Shown: positions 31,107 to 42,929, counted from the stretch's first letter. The stretch is DNA of 64,000 nucleotides from Symbiodinium natans (GCA_905221605.1 CAJNDS010002105.1:186001-250000); one strand, 5' to 3'. The notes: generated by a model not told the origin, from the sequence alone. Numbers and translations: made by a program.

Positions 31107-32732
31107 CTAAGAGGACGACCGTGGAGGTGGTGACAGATCGGTGCGTGCCAGATTTAGGGCAAGCATGGAGAGGTCTAGCCGGCTCAAGGCGCGCAAGGAG
31201 GCCAAGCTGTCTGAGCAAGAGGCACTCAACAGCAAAGCAGCTGTGCCCAAGCGACCAGAAGCCTGAAACGACGGAGACGAGGCCGGGTAAGCAAAGTCCA
31301 AGACCAGCACGGGCATGTCCAAGCAGGCGGATCTGCGAGGAGGCAGAGGTGGCTCCACAAGCACAGAACCTGGTGCCGACACATCAGATTCTATGTGACT
31401 GGGGCTTTGAAGCAACACCGCGAAGTTCAGGTGACCAGGATCCAGTGCTAGCAAGCAGCTGTCTATTTCTGCTCGTGAGAACAAAGACGTTAGCAAGCCC
31501 AACCTCGAAAACCCGTGCGACAGCATTGGAGGGCCCAAGTGCAGGAAGTCTGCTGCGAGCAAGCTAGCATCCAATCTGCAATGGCCAAACGACGCCACAA
31601 CAAAGCCTGCATCAGCAGAGGTTTGCGAAATCAGCGCGGAGCCGAGACTGCCAGACGCCGGAGCAGATACTAGTACTTCAGCTCGAGCAAGGGCACGAGC
31701 GGAAAGGAACAAGTCGAGGTGTGCAGCATCCAGCACAGGCGAGGGTAGCCCAGTGCATGCCATGCAGAATAAAGACGACGAAGCCTCTGCACAGCTAAGA
31801 GTTTGAAGTGACATGAGCACACTGAGATGGAGAAAGTCCAGGACCACAGGGCACAGGCCAATTCTGGAGCAGGATCGGGGCAACAGTGGCAGTCCTGGTG
31901 TGACCAGCTCAAGAGCGGAGGAGGAAGACTCTGGATTTGCAGACCCTTGCACCGGAAGCAAGATGCCTGCAGTCACGAGATCAAAAGCCAGCAGCAATAG
32001 ACCAAGCCAGGCCATGCTTCGTAGCATCACAGGCAAGCCAAGGCATGAGCTACCCAGGGTAAGCACCGGCACTCCCAGGTGCGTGAAGCTCCTCGACATT
32101 GACGTGAGCTCTGGCTTCAGAGAGTCCGGGGCAGCAGATGACGGCCCGGGGCAACAAAAAGATCGTGAAGGCAACGGTGTGCCCAGTGCCGCGGCATCCA
32201 CAGCAGCGGGAGAGGGACCGGGACGACCAAAGCTGCGAAGCAGTGCTAGGGCACCGAGAAGTGTGAAATCGACGGCGAAGAGTGTCGGCTCAAGTTTCGA
32301 GAGGGCAACTGGCGGCAAGGCCGTTTCGGGGCAAGTCGAGCCTTGTGGCGAAGAGGAAGCACCCGGGTTGCTGACATCCAGGGCAAAAGAAGGTGGCCCG
32401 AAACAGCACAGTCCGAACACCAGAGGCGAACTGCCAAGCCTGCCGGCTGCCCTTAGGGGTAATGTCAGGTCAATTTTCGTGGGGTCCGGAGCCATCAGAG
32501 AGGCCTCCGATTGGAGGAATGAACGCAGGGGAAGCAAAGGGCCCAGCACGGCCAAGTCCAACACCAAGGCACTAACGCCAGGCCAAGCTCTTGCCGCCAC
32601 AAACACTGGCACACCAAGGTGCGAAGGACCCCGCAGAAACAAAAATGCCTCTGAATGCAAGGAGTCCAGGGCAAAGGCTGTAGGACCTGAACGGCCACAG
32701 CGCATCGGCAGCGTGAGTGCATCCGGTCGCAC
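31107..32732 (-). CDS. Dodecapeptide-repeat ORF, 541 aa
   Basis: This segment divides into about 44 consecutive 12-residue units with no indel, for example LDLAVLGPLLPL, RSFLQSEASLMA and LDFTLLGALALL. LD-type and LRS-type units mostly alternate, with a third type inserted irregularly. The lack of indels against strong substitution divergence suggests selection for frame and period. Confidence 0.55.
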   Translation of the reverse strand: MRPDALTLPMRCGRSGPTAFALDSLHSEAFLFLRGPSHLGVPVFVAARAWPGVSALVLDLAVLGPLLPLRSFLQSEASLMAPDPTKIDLTLPLRAAGRLGSSPLVFGLCCFGPPSFALDVSNPGASSSPQGSTCPETALPPVALSKLEPTLFAVDFTLLGALALLRSFGRPGPSPAAVDAAALGTPLPSRSFCCPGPSSAAPDSLKPELTSMSRSFTHLGVPVLTLGSSCLGLPVMLRSMAWLGLLLLAFDLVTAGILLPVQGSANPESSSSALELVTPGLPLLPRSCSRIGLCPVVLDFLHLSVLMSLQTLSCAEASSSLFCMACTGLPSPVLDAAHLDLFLSARALARAEVLVSAPASGSLGSALISQTSADAGFVVASFGHCRLDASLLAADFLHLGPPMLSHGFSRLGLLTSLFSRAEIDSCLLALDPGHLNFAVLLQSPSHIESDVSAPGSVLVEPPLPPRRSACLDMPVLVLDFAYPASSPSFQASGRLGTAALLLSASCSDSLASLRALSRLDLSMLALNLARTDLSPPPRSSS

Positions 32733-33414
32733 GGAGGACTGGACCTTAGACTACATGGTTACATGATGCTACAAGCACACTGCATGTAATTTCAGCCAAC
32801 ACCTGCCAGCACGTCTCATCTAGTAGTAGGTACAGGACTAGGCTCAGGCTGCTGTGAGGAAGTGCAGCAACACGAAATGAGCTCATGTGGTGGGGAGGGG
32901 GGGTATATGTAGAAAAAAATATGAAAGCCACCACAATACGGTCAGCCGCAGTCAATGAAGTCACGTGAGGTCTGCTGAGCTGAGCTCCACACCGATGACA
33001 GGAAGCCCAGACTGACAAGATCCAACCTTAGTCCAAAACGGTTCTCTGTCTCGAGATACATGCTGGACACACGCTGGATACATGTGTCTGTAGGGAACTG
33101 TCAGAGTCAAGAGAATCGAAAAGCTGTGTGAGGATTTTGTGGTTGGGCCCCCAGGCGCGGGTGGTGGAGAGCCACAGCGCGACATTCTCGGAACTGGCGT
33201 TGCAGCGCCAGCGCATGCGACAGACTGCCTGCCATAGGCTTTCACTCCTTCGAAACTAGATCCTGCCACAGACACACAGCTTATTGTGTAGTTGCCCAAA
33301 AGCCATCAAACCGGGCAGCACCACAGTGGTGATGGTGATTCCAGTCCCGCGGAGTCCAGAGCCAGCAAAGGCGGTCCAGGCTTGGCGGCCTGCAGAAGAT
33401 GAGATCTCACGCCC
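32733..33414. other. Array gap, no gene seen
   Basis: A G-rich run lies at about 32889-32908. No dodecapeptide units and no other gene are visible. The gap is compatible with an intron in the repeat gene. Confidence 0.5.
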
Positions 33415-34233
33415 TCAGGCGAAACTGGTCCCACAAGCTGAGTCTGAGTGCCGGGCGCTGAAGACAGTCAGTGCAGGGCTCAGACGTGCAGGCTTACGAA
33501 GCGGCAGCAAGGCATCTGGACGGTTGCAGTCGATAGCCAACATCATCGGCTCAGACCTGGAAAAACCCCTCAGCGTCGCAAAGGACGCCGTGCTGGCAAA
33601 GTCTGATGCTGGCACTGGCACGTCCATCCGTGCGAGGCTGCGGGGCAGCAAGGACGTGTCAGCCTTAGCCAAGTTTGATGCAGGTGCCAAAGAACCCGGA
33701 TGTGAGAAGGATTTTAGAGGCAAGGTGCTGCCCAGATGAAGGGGATCAGGGACGGGCGGCATAAAGCCCAGTGTTGATAGTTCCATTGTTGTCATCCCCT
33801 CATCCAGCCGAGCATGTGAACGCACGGATGTCAAGAAACCGAAGCTTACAAAGTCGAGCACGGACGGAGGCAAGCCAGAGCCTGCGAAGGCCTTCAAGGA
33901 TGGAAGTAAACCCAAATGCAGGGAGTCTGATGCAGGCGCGGCGGGGCCAACTGCGATGCAGCTTTGGGTCAACAGCGGAAATTCTGAAATCCCAAGACCA
34001 AGAGCTGGCGAAGGCGAACCAGATGAGCCGGGAAGCAAAAGAGGAAACAACAATTCTGGATGCAGCAAGGACCTCATGGACAAGAACAGCTCCGGCTGGG
34101 TGAGGCCCGGTACAAGCAGAAGCGGTCCAAGTCTGGAAGATCCGGACACGGACACTGAAAAGTCTGTGCAATCGAAGGCATGCGAAAGCGATGGAGAGCC
34201 CAACCTGAGCACACCCAGGCACCAAGTGAGCAC
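33415..34233 (-). CDS. Dodecapeptide-repeat ORF, 272 aa
   Basis: Units include VPDPLHLGSTLPLKSFSH and LGISEFPLLTQS. This block is in a different frame from block 3 and is flanked by gaps without units, as expected for separate exons. Confidence 0.5.
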   Translation of the reverse strand: MLTWCLGVLRLGSPSLSHAFDCTDFSVSVSGSSRLGPLLLVPGLTQPELFLSMRSLLHPELLFPLLLPGSSGSPSPALGLGISEFPLLTQSCIAVGPAAPASDSLHLGLLPSLKAFAGSGLPPSVLDFVSFGFLTSVRSHARLDEGMTTMELSTLGFMPPVPDPLHLGSTLPLKSFSHPGSLAPASNLAKADTSLLPRSLARMDVPVPASDFASTASFATLRGFSRSEPMMLAIDCNRPDALLPLRKPARLSPALTVFSARHSDSACGTSFA

Positions 34234-34640
34234 ATGTGAGCACGAAACGTAGCTTTGCTTTGGCTCCCGACGTTGCGCACTGCAGGACGGAAACCAACAG
34301 CTCCAGCTGGAGGTGAGTTTGCATTGTCAAGATCGCCCCCGAAGATGCGCGATCCAACACCTTGGCTGTTAATCTGGCACCCCTTCTTGGCTTGGCTTAG
34401 CCCACATATGTCAGACTATGCAACAGTGTGGAATAGCGTAGGTCTGCCGGGCGCTGTAACCAGATGTTAGCTTCTGATAGCGCCTGGCAGCGCCTAGCAG
34501 CTATTTTGTAGCACTTCAGACAAGCGTCCAGCATCGAAGGCGCTAGCCTGCACCGGCACACAACGGCGAAGTGTCAGAATTTGCCGCTGTCCAAGGATAA
34601 GCCGATAAGCCATGAGAAGCCGGCTTCCCTGCCGGCATCC

Positions 34641-35577
34641 CTACCATCTACTGAATCTACTCCCATGCCGGGTGGACCGCACAGCTCCAAAGAAGGTCGT
34701 TGAGGAGTCACATCGGGCAGATCCGCGCGGCAACGGCAGCGATCCAGCGCTTGCAAGCTCCACCAATGACGGCCTCAGCGGACCAAGCTCAAAATGCTCA
34801 GAAGCCGGATGAACGAAGTTTCTGATTTCTGAGCATTTCTGAGCCCGCTGCGCGCTGCCGAGCAAAGGAGAGCCATGTGGAGACAATAGACCTGCAAAGC
34901 TACAAAACAACAAACCGTCCTCATCACCCTCACAAAGCTGAAAACCGCGACAGCTCAGCTTGCTGCTGTCCACAGACATGAGATCCGCGGGCGGCAAAAG
35001 AGCATCCAATCGCACGCAGCTAGGCGCAGCTGTAGTTGTCTGACGAGGCGTGATGAAAACAGCAGTGGCGGGCTGACAGACATGCCTCAAATATTTGCAG
35101 CGACTGCCAGCCTCTGCACTCGAGGGGCCCTGCGGAAGTGAAGCAGCATCCGCCAGAGAGAGATCCACAGCTGATGACGAAGAGCCGACATAGCACCAAC
35201 TTCCTTTTGAAGCATAGGAAGAGGCAAGCGGATTCGAGTAAGTCACGTGCAAGCTGCAAGTTTAACAACCTACATGTGATGCAGGCTCAGTGGCTTGACG
35301 AAGGACTGAAGCCCAGTCTTGCAAGGTCAGGGACTGGCAGTAGTGGTCCGAACTGGCCAATGCCACACAAAGCCGGAGGAAAACCCAAGCGACCTCGGCA
35401 AGGCCACGTTGTTTTGTCGAACCGTCGAAGAGAGCTGACGAGAGCTGACGAGAGCTGATGAGAGCTGGAGTCGGCTGAGTCGGATTCTGAGGGCCTCGCT
35501 ACGTGTCTGTGATGGCGATGGGCTTTCCAGGCCGTGTGCCAGGACGGAAGCGGGCACACCGGGCCGAGAGATGCCAC
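34641..35577 (-). repeat. Dodecapeptide array remnant, block 4
   Basis: Recognisable units at 34650-34800 (ELASAGSLPLPRGSARCDS), 34960-35040 (RLDALLPPADLMSVDSS) and 35287-35345 are mixed with non-repeat sequence in two frames. It is more decayed than neighbouring blocks, or broken by introns. Confidence 0.6.
35431..35468. repeat. 10-mer tandem repeat
   Basis: Nearly four copies of AGAGCTGACG stand in tandem, the last copies with single substitutions. Confidence 0.9.
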
Positions 35578-38136
35578 ACCTGACCGTAGGATTTCTGTAA
35601 TTTTACCCGATAGGGAGGCATGTGGCTGAACGGCTCACTCTTGGGCGTGCAGGGACGGGCTTCTTGAGGTCAAGGCAACGAAAGCACGGACTCCAGACGT
35701 GCCGCAGCTTGCAAAGACAGAGGCGGCCCCGACCTGAGACGGAATTACAAGGTGTGTACGGCACCACTTGTCGACGCTTGCTGGTGCTGAGTGCTGGGCC
35801 CGCTGAGCATCCGTGCTGGAGCCAGCAATCCAGGTCGTGCAAAACTGTGCAATGCAAGGAAGGTGCCTGTACGCGTTTGCCACATTCCACGTTGTGGAGT
35901 TCAATTGCACGAAGCTAGCGGCTCTAGTGCAGACGTCTTGCGCTCCTAAGTGCAAGAAGTCCAGAACGAAGGGGGATGTTCCGCAGCAGCTGTGCCCAGA
36001 TATCAATGGAAGTGCCCCAGGTCGCCCGCAGGATTGGGTCAACAAGAGCACACCTTGTCACAAGTCTCATATCCAGATGACAATGAGAACGCGTCGTCCT
36101 CAATGACTCTTAGTCTTAGTCCTCTGAGTGCCGGACCCAGGTTGACGACATCCAGAATCGCGCAAGGTAAACCCGGGCGCCACGCTCCGGAAAGGATTAT
36201 GAAGAAGTCTGACCTGGTCCACACAAGCTTTCCTCGTAGCACCAGCATTTCTCCGGGCTCTCTTCGGAAAAAGGAATGGTAAGGAGGCGGCTGAGCAATG
36301 GCATGCAGAAGGGATGGCATGCCCAAGTGCCCAGGATCCAGAACAGGAGGACTCGCGCCCATGTTAACAGACCTCTGAGAATGGCTCATGTGAAAAAACT
36401 GTGCTGCACTTGTGCTAAGTTTCTGCGCACAGAAGCAAAGTCTCACCTTGTGCAAACTCAGGCCGACACCGAAGGATCACGAGGCTGGAGCCTGGCTGGG
36501 TATGCCCACGTGACAGCGACCTGGCGATCAAGGGTCTCACAGCCGCGTACAAGCTGCGCACAAGCTGTGCACAAGCTTGCAACGTTCACGCGCAAAGTCT
36601 CGCACATGCTTGCCGAATGTGCAGGGTCCGGTACCTGAGCACAGCCAGCTACATGAGAGAGAGAGAGAGTGCGCAGTGATGACTTTTCAGCCATTTAACA
36701 CTGTATCAAGTCGTAGCAGCATGCAGTGAAGGAGAACAAGGCACACGACCCGGCTCGAGCATGACACAAGCTCAGTGGCCAGGGCACGGCAGGAAAGGCA
36801 TCCAGCCAGCAGAGACTTCGAAGAGGCAGGAACATGTCAGCGCAAGACCTGTTCAGGGATGTCTTTCCAGCAAAAGGATGTTCCGCTACACTTCACTACG
36901 TGTTGCAACATGTTGCAAACATACACATTGCATACACATTGCAAGCTCAAATGCTTCAGATGTCACATCAATGTTTTGGGGCTCAGGCATCTTCAGCACG
37001 GGCATCGATGATCCAGGCCTGAGCCAGTAAACACGATGCGAAGGTCAGATCGCGCGCCGAAGAAGAGAAAGTAGCTGAGCCCGGGCCTTGCAGAGCTCCG
37101 AGGAGGCAGTGCGAAACCCACAGCAGCCCAGTCCGACCTGGCGACACTGGTGAGAGCAGGCGTTAGCAATTTCACAAAAGAGGGTCTCGTCATTTCCAAG
37201 GCAGCTGCACAGGAGCTCTTGAAGCCAACCGTGCGCAGCCGAATGCCAAAGTAGAGAAGCCAGACCTTCCCATTCCCCGGAACCCGAGAGCACTGGAGCC
37301 ACGCTTACCACAGCATTTGCCAAAGTTAAGTGCTACTGCGGATGCTTATGCTGCCTCGAAGACGATTTTGGCGACAGCAATGGCCTCGAAAGGAATTCAG
37401 ACTCAGATTCTCAGATGCACTTCTATGGACTTCCGGTGCACCCCGGGGCTGCTGCGACTGTGTACTCATGTGTACTCAGACCTGGGCCCTGCAGAGGAGA
37501 GATCCAGCACCAGCGTTGGCAGCCCCATGTGTAAGGAGCTACGCACTGTCAGCACCTGGCCAAGCGTTGTTAAAGGAAGTAAGGCCCCCAATTTCATGAT
37601 ACTTCATGAAGATCTCATGTCATGTGGAACTTGAGGCTCGCACCGATCCAAGCCAAGCACGGTCTGATACCAGTGACGACACCTGCAGGCTAGTTCCCGT
37701 CCATTGCCATCCACGCGTAAAACATCATAAGTCGATGCAAAAAGTTCAGGCCGCGGCATCAAGTTTTGCATTGCGAAAAAGCGAAGAAAACGTGCCAGCT
37801 GCAGTAGAACCTATGAGCTTGTGGCATCTAGCATCATCAAGCTATGGTGCAGCTTTCCGCAAGATGCGCCCGAGAGCACCACCCCTCACAGGCAGAAACG
37901 TGTCGAAGGCGACGAAACCCGAAGCGGGTGAGGATGTGCCAGGCCAGGTCAGGCCTCTGGCTGAGGCATCTGGACCAAGTTTTTCATCGACGTCGATTTC
38001 TCCGCTTTCCATAATCCGAGGGATGGGCCAGGCACTGTCGGGCTCGAACCAACGCAGGCCTCCAAACGCAATTTAAGTTTCTAGTCACTAGTCCGTCGGT
38101 GGCTAGCTGCTTCTTCTTCATGATAGGCTGGGGCCC
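35578..38136. other. Sparse stretch with a few array units
   Basis: Isolated minus-strand units occur at about 35950-36010 (LDFLHLGAQ), 36290-36350 (LDPGHLGMPSLLHA) and 37020-37130 (GFALPPRSSARPGLS). A (GA)n run lies at 36655-36669. No other gene is supported. Confidence 0.5.
36655..36669. repeat. (GA)n microsatellite
   Basis: There are about seven GA dinucleotides on the plus strand. Confidence 0.9.
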
Positions 38137-38245
38137 TTACGAGGGATTGTGGTAGCAGAAGTGAGCCAAGGTGCAAGAGATCTGAAGCTGTTGTAGAAGA
38201 CCTGGCAGGCAGGGAAGGGCAGCCCCGAAATCAACACGGCGTGGG

Positions 38246-39604
38246 TCAGCATCTGATGCATCTGATGCCGCCGAGTGGCTCCAGACGCTGAAGGCTAGCG
38301 GATAATGGACTGGAGTCTGACCTGGCAAGATGCCTTGCCATCGACGGGGAGCCTCCATAGCTGGGGTCTGGAGCAAACAGCGGCATGCCCATCCAACACA
38401 CACTCCACAAGGGTAGGGTGGCTCCAGGATGGGAGGAACATTGCAGCAATAATGAGAACCCGGGGCAGCTCGCATCAAGAATGAAGGTCGATGTATCTGA
38501 CCTGATCGCATTTACCACGAGCGGCGAGCTGCCCGCCCACGCCAAGGTACGGAGCGACATCAAGCTCCCAGGTCTCGCAGCACTAAACACTAAAGTAAAG
38601 ATTCCAAGCCATCCGAGAGATCGCAATGGCAGCAATGAGCCTAGCACCACCCGATCCGAGGCCAAAGTCGCCAAGTCCAGGCGGCTGCCGCCAAAGATCG
38701 CAAGAGGGCTCCCAGCTCGCACAGGAGCTTGGATGGGTGACGCTGGGCCCAGGCTACCAATGCCACAAGCCGAGGCCGAAGACCCAATCCAAGCAAAGCC
38801 TTGTAAAAGCGAAGGGGCGCCCAAATGCAAAAAGTCCGGGGCCGACATTGCAAAGTCCAGGCGGAACATGGAACGTGTCGACGAAAAGCTGGCCATGCAT
38901 CCGCTGTCTAAGGCAGGCAGCAGAAACCCAGCTCAAGCAAAGCTACGCGGTGCCGAAAGAGGGTCTAAACAGGAGGCATCTGGAACCAGAGCGCTCGCGC
39001 CAGACTTGCAAAGTGCCCTCAGCAGTGGCAGGAAGCCCGAACTGGCAAAGTCCAAACATGGCGGTAGCAATCCAAGGAGACACCTGTTGAGGGTTGAAAC
39101 CAGCATGCCAAGACATGCGCAAGACTTCAGCAGCGGTGATGGGTCCAAGCTAGTGGCATCCAGAGTCAGCATCAGGATGCCTGAATGGCTTCTGCCAAGG
39201 ATTGAAAGTCCTACTCCCAAGCACATCGTATGACGCGAAAATGATGGCAGGCCTGGTTTCAGCATGTCAAAGGCAAAGCAAGTGAAACCGAAACAGGCCA
39301 AACCCACCACAGGAGCTGCCATGCCAAGACAGGATATGCTGCGGAGCACTGGAGAGGAGTCTAACTGAGACATGTCGCAGACCGGTGGCAACGGCCCCAT
39401 GCACGCAACTCCAAGCGACATCAGAACAAGGCCAGCTCTGATTATCTTCCTTGAGAACGGCAAGGGCCCCGAGATCCCAAAGTCGAGAGCTAACGAGAAG
39501 AGATCAGGTCGAGCACTTGCAAGTGAAAGAAGCAGCATCCCCGTGTGGGCAAAGACCCTCAGCAGAATCAGCGAATCGAGCCGTGCGAGATCGGACACAA
39601 GCAT
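38246..39604 (-). CDS. Dodecapeptide-repeat ORFs, 216 and 223 aa, same frame
   Basis: Two open segments (38246-38896 and 38933-39604) share one minus frame with 39617-40954 and are separated by single stops. Units such as LDRCLLGLLPPC and RSISCLGMAAPV are evident. The plus strand carries a complementary 282-codon open frame, which I regard as a shadow. Confidence 0.48.
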
Positions 39605-39616
39605 GGAGGCAGAGGT

Positions 39617-40954
39617 TCAAGAAGGGCTCCGGACAGTAGGCAGCGTGCCCAGTGCAGCAGAGTCAAGTACAGGTAGGGGTGCCAGCCGTGAAGAGCCGAG
39701 CACGGCAGTGGACAATTCTGATTTGGCGAGTCTTCTTGTGGCTGTTGCTGAGTCCACGGCACCAAGGTCAGATGCGGAGGGGGAAGCCTCTAGTCTAGCT
39801 AGCACCGTGAGCGCCAAAAGAGCATCGGGGCATGCAGGGCTGTGTGGCACAAGAGAAGAACCTGGAACAAGGAAGTCCAGCACAAAAAGGCTGGAACCAG
39901 ATCGGGTGACAGAAGAAAGGCTCAAAGGAAGTCCTGACCTTCCCAAGCCCTGCGCCAACAGTAAAGATCCAGGGCCAGCTACATCCAGCATTGCCAGCGG
40001 CAATCCTGGGCAAAGCAGGCCAAATGCCGATGCCGTAACTTCGAGGCTGGCGAGGCTCTGCGAAACCAGAACGAAATCCAAGCTTGCAGCGTCAAAGGCA
40101 GAAGCTGGAACTCCTGTTCTGGCACATCCCAAGAGAGAGAGCACGAAGTCCAGGTGGCAAAGGCTCCGGGGAAGTGGGGTTGGCTCAAGTTCGGCGGCAT
40201 CAAGAGCCGGCGAAGAAGTGCCAAAGCGAGTGCCGAAAACAGGCAAAGGAGTGCCAGGGTGCGTGTGCCGCCGCAGCGACAGCAGACTGCCACATGCCAA
40301 GAAATCCAAGGCCAGCATAAACGCTCCGGAACAGCACATACCAAACATGGATGTGATGGTTTCGGGGTGATTGGATACACGTGTCAGTAGCAGCACGCCT
40401 GCTTTGACAAGGTCGAGGGCAGGGAAGGTGAAGCCCAAGCAAGTGGCGCCAGAAACAAACGGCGATGGCTCCAAACAGGCAGAACAACGCATCAGCGGCG
40501 AGATCTCTGAGTTCGACATCTCCACAGCTGGCGGAGCCGGTCCAGGATGGGTGAGTCGCCGAATCGGAGGGGACACGTCTGAGCATGCCCGGTCGGTTGC
40601 TGACAATGCAAACACACTGCCCAGTCGCGCGGTGCCAAGTACAGCCAAGAAGAGGCCGAGTCTTCCAGGGCTCCTTGCCAGTAAGGGAGGGCCCATAGCG
40701 GCAGAGTCCAGGGTCGATATGCATGGGTTGAGATGACTACAGCTCTGTGCCGGAGGAAGGGAGCCTGGCCGCACACCTTCCGATACAGACAGCAAGAAAA
40801 TGGGGCCCATGCAGCTTAAGCCAAGCGGAGCTGCAGCAGTGCCCAAACAACCAGCGGCTCGCAATGATGTGGTCAAGCCTGAGTTCGCAGAGCTCAGAGC
40901 AAAGGTTGGGGCATCTGAGTGCGCAACACTTCGGAGAAGAGGCAAAGAGTCCAA
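39617..40954 (-). CDS. Dodecapeptide-repeat ORF, 445 aa
   Basis: There are about 37 units in one frame, for example LDSAAMGPPLLA then RSPGRLGLFLAV. Unit boundaries stay in register over 1.3 kb. It is in frame with the segments down to 38246. Confidence 0.52.
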   Translation of the reverse strand: MDSLPLLRSVAHSDAPTFALSSANSGLTTSLRAAGCLGTAAAPLGLSCMGPIFLLSVSEGVRPGSLPPAQSCSHLNPCISTLDSAAMGPPLLARSPGRLGLFLAVLGTARLGSVFALSATDRACSDVSPPIRRLTHPGPAPPAVEMSNSEISPLMRCSACLEPSPFVSGATCLGFTFPALDLVKAGVLLLTRVSNHPETITSMFGMCCSGAFMLALDFLACGSLLSLRRHTHPGTPLPVFGTRFGTSSPALDAAELEPTPLPRSLCHLDFVLSLLGCARTGVPASAFDAASLDFVLVSQSLASLEVTASAFGLLCPGLPLAMLDVAGPGSLLLAQGLGRSGLPLSLSSVTRSGSSLFVLDFLVPGSSLVPHSPACPDALLALTVLARLEASPSASDLGAVDSATATRRLAKSELSTAVLGSSRLAPLPVLDSAALGTLPTVRSPS

Positions 40955-41165
40955 ACGTACAGCATCTAATACCGAGGCCGCAAAATCTAACCTCGTCGTG
41001 CAAAGGGTCGTAGCGGCAGAACCAAGTTTGGCCTCGGGCGCGCTGAGCTTTTTTCCAGATTTGGATCCAGTCCCAGGTCAACAGTTCAGGACCACAACCT
41101 ATTCGTGCTTCGCAAAGCCTGAATCTATGGAACTCTGTTCTACCCCTCGGACTCTCAAAATTCTG

Positions 41166-42209
41166 TCAGCATCTCAAAGCAACAACAAAATCAATGCGTG
41201 TGAATAGGCCAGAATCAACTGAGCACCGGACAGCTTTTCTCAAGAGCAGCAGCATTTCGAAGTGCACAAGGTCCAGTGCGAAGGCTGTCGAGCCTGGACG
41301 AGCGCATCCGAAGGTGAAAGGCAAAGAGTCCAATGATGCCGCATGCCTCAGCAGTAGGGATGCAGAAACATGAGAAGAGTCCGTGGCCGGCGGTACCGAG
41401 CCAGGCCATGCGGAACTCCTTAAGGGCAAAAAGCTTGCCAAGTGGACCACGTCGACAACCGGAAGTGGGGAAACGGGCCCAGGACGGCTCAAGCCCATGG
41501 TGAAAACCGTAGATCCCAAGCGAAAGCAACTTTGCAGCAGCATCAGAGAGCTTAAGTGCGCAGGCTCTGGCACTGCGAATGGAATTTCAAGCTTGGCAGG
41601 TGCCCGAAGCGGCAAGGGTGCATCAGGCATGGAACCCTCCGAAGCAGACAGAAGGGAGACAAAGCCTGTGCGGGACAAGCCGGATGTCGAAGCGATGAAA
41701 CCAATGCGTGCAAGATTCCTCGCGGTCGGGGAGCTGCCTGGGTAACTCACATCTAAGACCAGCACGAGGAAATCCAAACGTGCTGGGCTTCGTGCCAGCG
41801 GAAGAGCGTCAAAGCAGAGATGGTCGTGAGCTGGTAATGCAACCTCTGGTCGACTTGCACATCGGATGGGGAGGGAGGCGCCCAGAAGTCCAAAATCCAG
41901 GATGGGCAGTCCCATGTCCATGTGCATGGCGGCAAACAGCAAAGCTGGTAAGCCAGGATGGGCCAGCGCTCGAAGCAAGGGCGGACTGCTGAGGTGATCA
42001 AATCCAAATAGCAGCAGCAATACATCCAAGCATGAGAGGCGCCTTAAGACCGGCAACAGCCCCAGCTGCACAAGGTCCAGGACAAAGAGTGAAGCTGCAA
42101 CCTTTCCGCGGGTAGATGCAGAAGAAGGCGCTTCGAGTCTAGATAGCTGCTGGAGCAACGTTGGGAAGCCTGAATGGGACTCTGCCAGGGCGAGCACATA
42201 AACATCCAA
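41166..42209 (-). CDS. Dodecapeptide-repeat ORF, 347 aa
   Basis: Units are clear (LDLVQLGLLPVL, RRLSCLDVLLLL). The first start-type codon lies directly after the stop that ends 42210-42860, in the same frame, so the two are one frame broken by a single stop. The last ~20 residues lack the repeat. Confidence 0.5.
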   Translation of the reverse strand: MDVYVLALAESHSGFPTLLQQLSRLEAPSSASTRGKVAASLFVLDLVQLGLLPVLRRLSCLDVLLLLFGFDHLSSPPLLRALAHPGLPALLFAAMHMDMGLPILDFGLLGASLPIRCASRPEVALPAHDHLCFDALPLARSPARLDFLVLVLDVSYPGSSPTARNLARIGFIASTSGLSRTGFVSLLSASEGSMPDAPLPLRAPAKLEIPFAVPEPAHLSSLMLLQSCFRLGSTVFTMGLSRPGPVSPLPVVDVVHLASFLPLRSSAWPGSVPPATDSSHVSASLLLRHAASLDSLPFTFGCARPGSTAFALDLVHFEMLLLLRKAVRCSVDSGLFTRIDFVVALRC

Positions 42210-42860
42210 CTAAGCGAAACCGCGCGACATCAACGGGGGCCCCAGATGCAAGAAATCCAAGGCAAAGGGGCTCGAGCCGAAGTGACTAGCGCCAGAGGCA
42301 AAAACGGTCGAAGCTGTGTGGGTGGAGGCCCGCAGCGACAAGGGGCTTGCAGTCTTCGCCAAGACCACAGCGGGGGGTGGTGGGCCCGTTTGGGCAGAAC
42401 TCCGAAGAAGCGAGGCGGTTCCCAGTGAAATGCTGTCGGGTGCAGAAGGTGAGGAGCCCAAGGAAGCGAGTCTCGCAGCGAACAGGAAAGCTCCAACCCA
42501 GCCGGAGCCTCTCAGCGACGGAAGGACGCCAGCATGTGCAAGAGGCGGCACAGACACTAGGAGGTCCATGCACGCAGATGCCCTAAGCAACAAGAGCGTT
42601 CCCGGATGACAGCTCTCCGAAGCAGTGACGGGTATGCCAAAGCGTGACATTACCGTGGCAGGCGACATCGAGCCCAGGCAGCTGAAGCCTCGAAGCAGTG
42701 AGGAGACACCCACTTGAGAAAAGGAGAGGACGAATACGGATGCACCTGTGCAAGCCAAGCCCTTCGGCATCAAGGAGGCTCCTAGAAAGGTGTCATGCAA
42801 AGCAATCATGACCGAACCAAATCTTGTCTTGCCTGTGGCCGGCATGAGGATTCCCAGCAA
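42210..42860 (-). CDS. Dodecapeptide-repeat segment, 216 aa
   Basis: It continues the frame of 42930-43526. Units such as LDFLHLGPPLMS at its end are close to the apparent consensus. Confidence 0.48.
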   Translation of the reverse strand: MLGILMPATGKTRFGSVMIALHDTFLGASLMPKGLACTGASVFVLSFSQVGVSSLLRGFSCLGSMSPATVMSRFGIPVTASESCHPGTLLLLRASACMDLLVSVPPLAHAGVLPSLRGSGWVGAFLFAARLASLGSSPSAPDSISLGTASLLRSSAQTGPPPPAVVLAKTASPLSLRASTHTASTVFASGASHFGSSPFALDFLHLGPPLMSRGFA

Positions 42861-42929
42861 GGCAAACGTGCGCAGTAGCAGCAGGGGGGCTGGCTTAACA
42901 TAATCCGGTGCGGCCAGTACAAGACCCGT

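Larger units (their letters stand above)
26966..32732 (-). repeat. Dodecapeptide coding-repeat array, block 3 (5.8 kb)
   Basis: The 36-bp units are the same as in block 1, on the same strand. From 32732 to 28647 a single minus frame holds with stops only at 31107 and 29166; a different frame carries 28270-26966. The 541-codon part divides cleanly into about 44 units. The region between 28271 and 28646 lacks clear units and changes frame, so it is probably an intron or a decayed joint. Confidence 0.92.
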
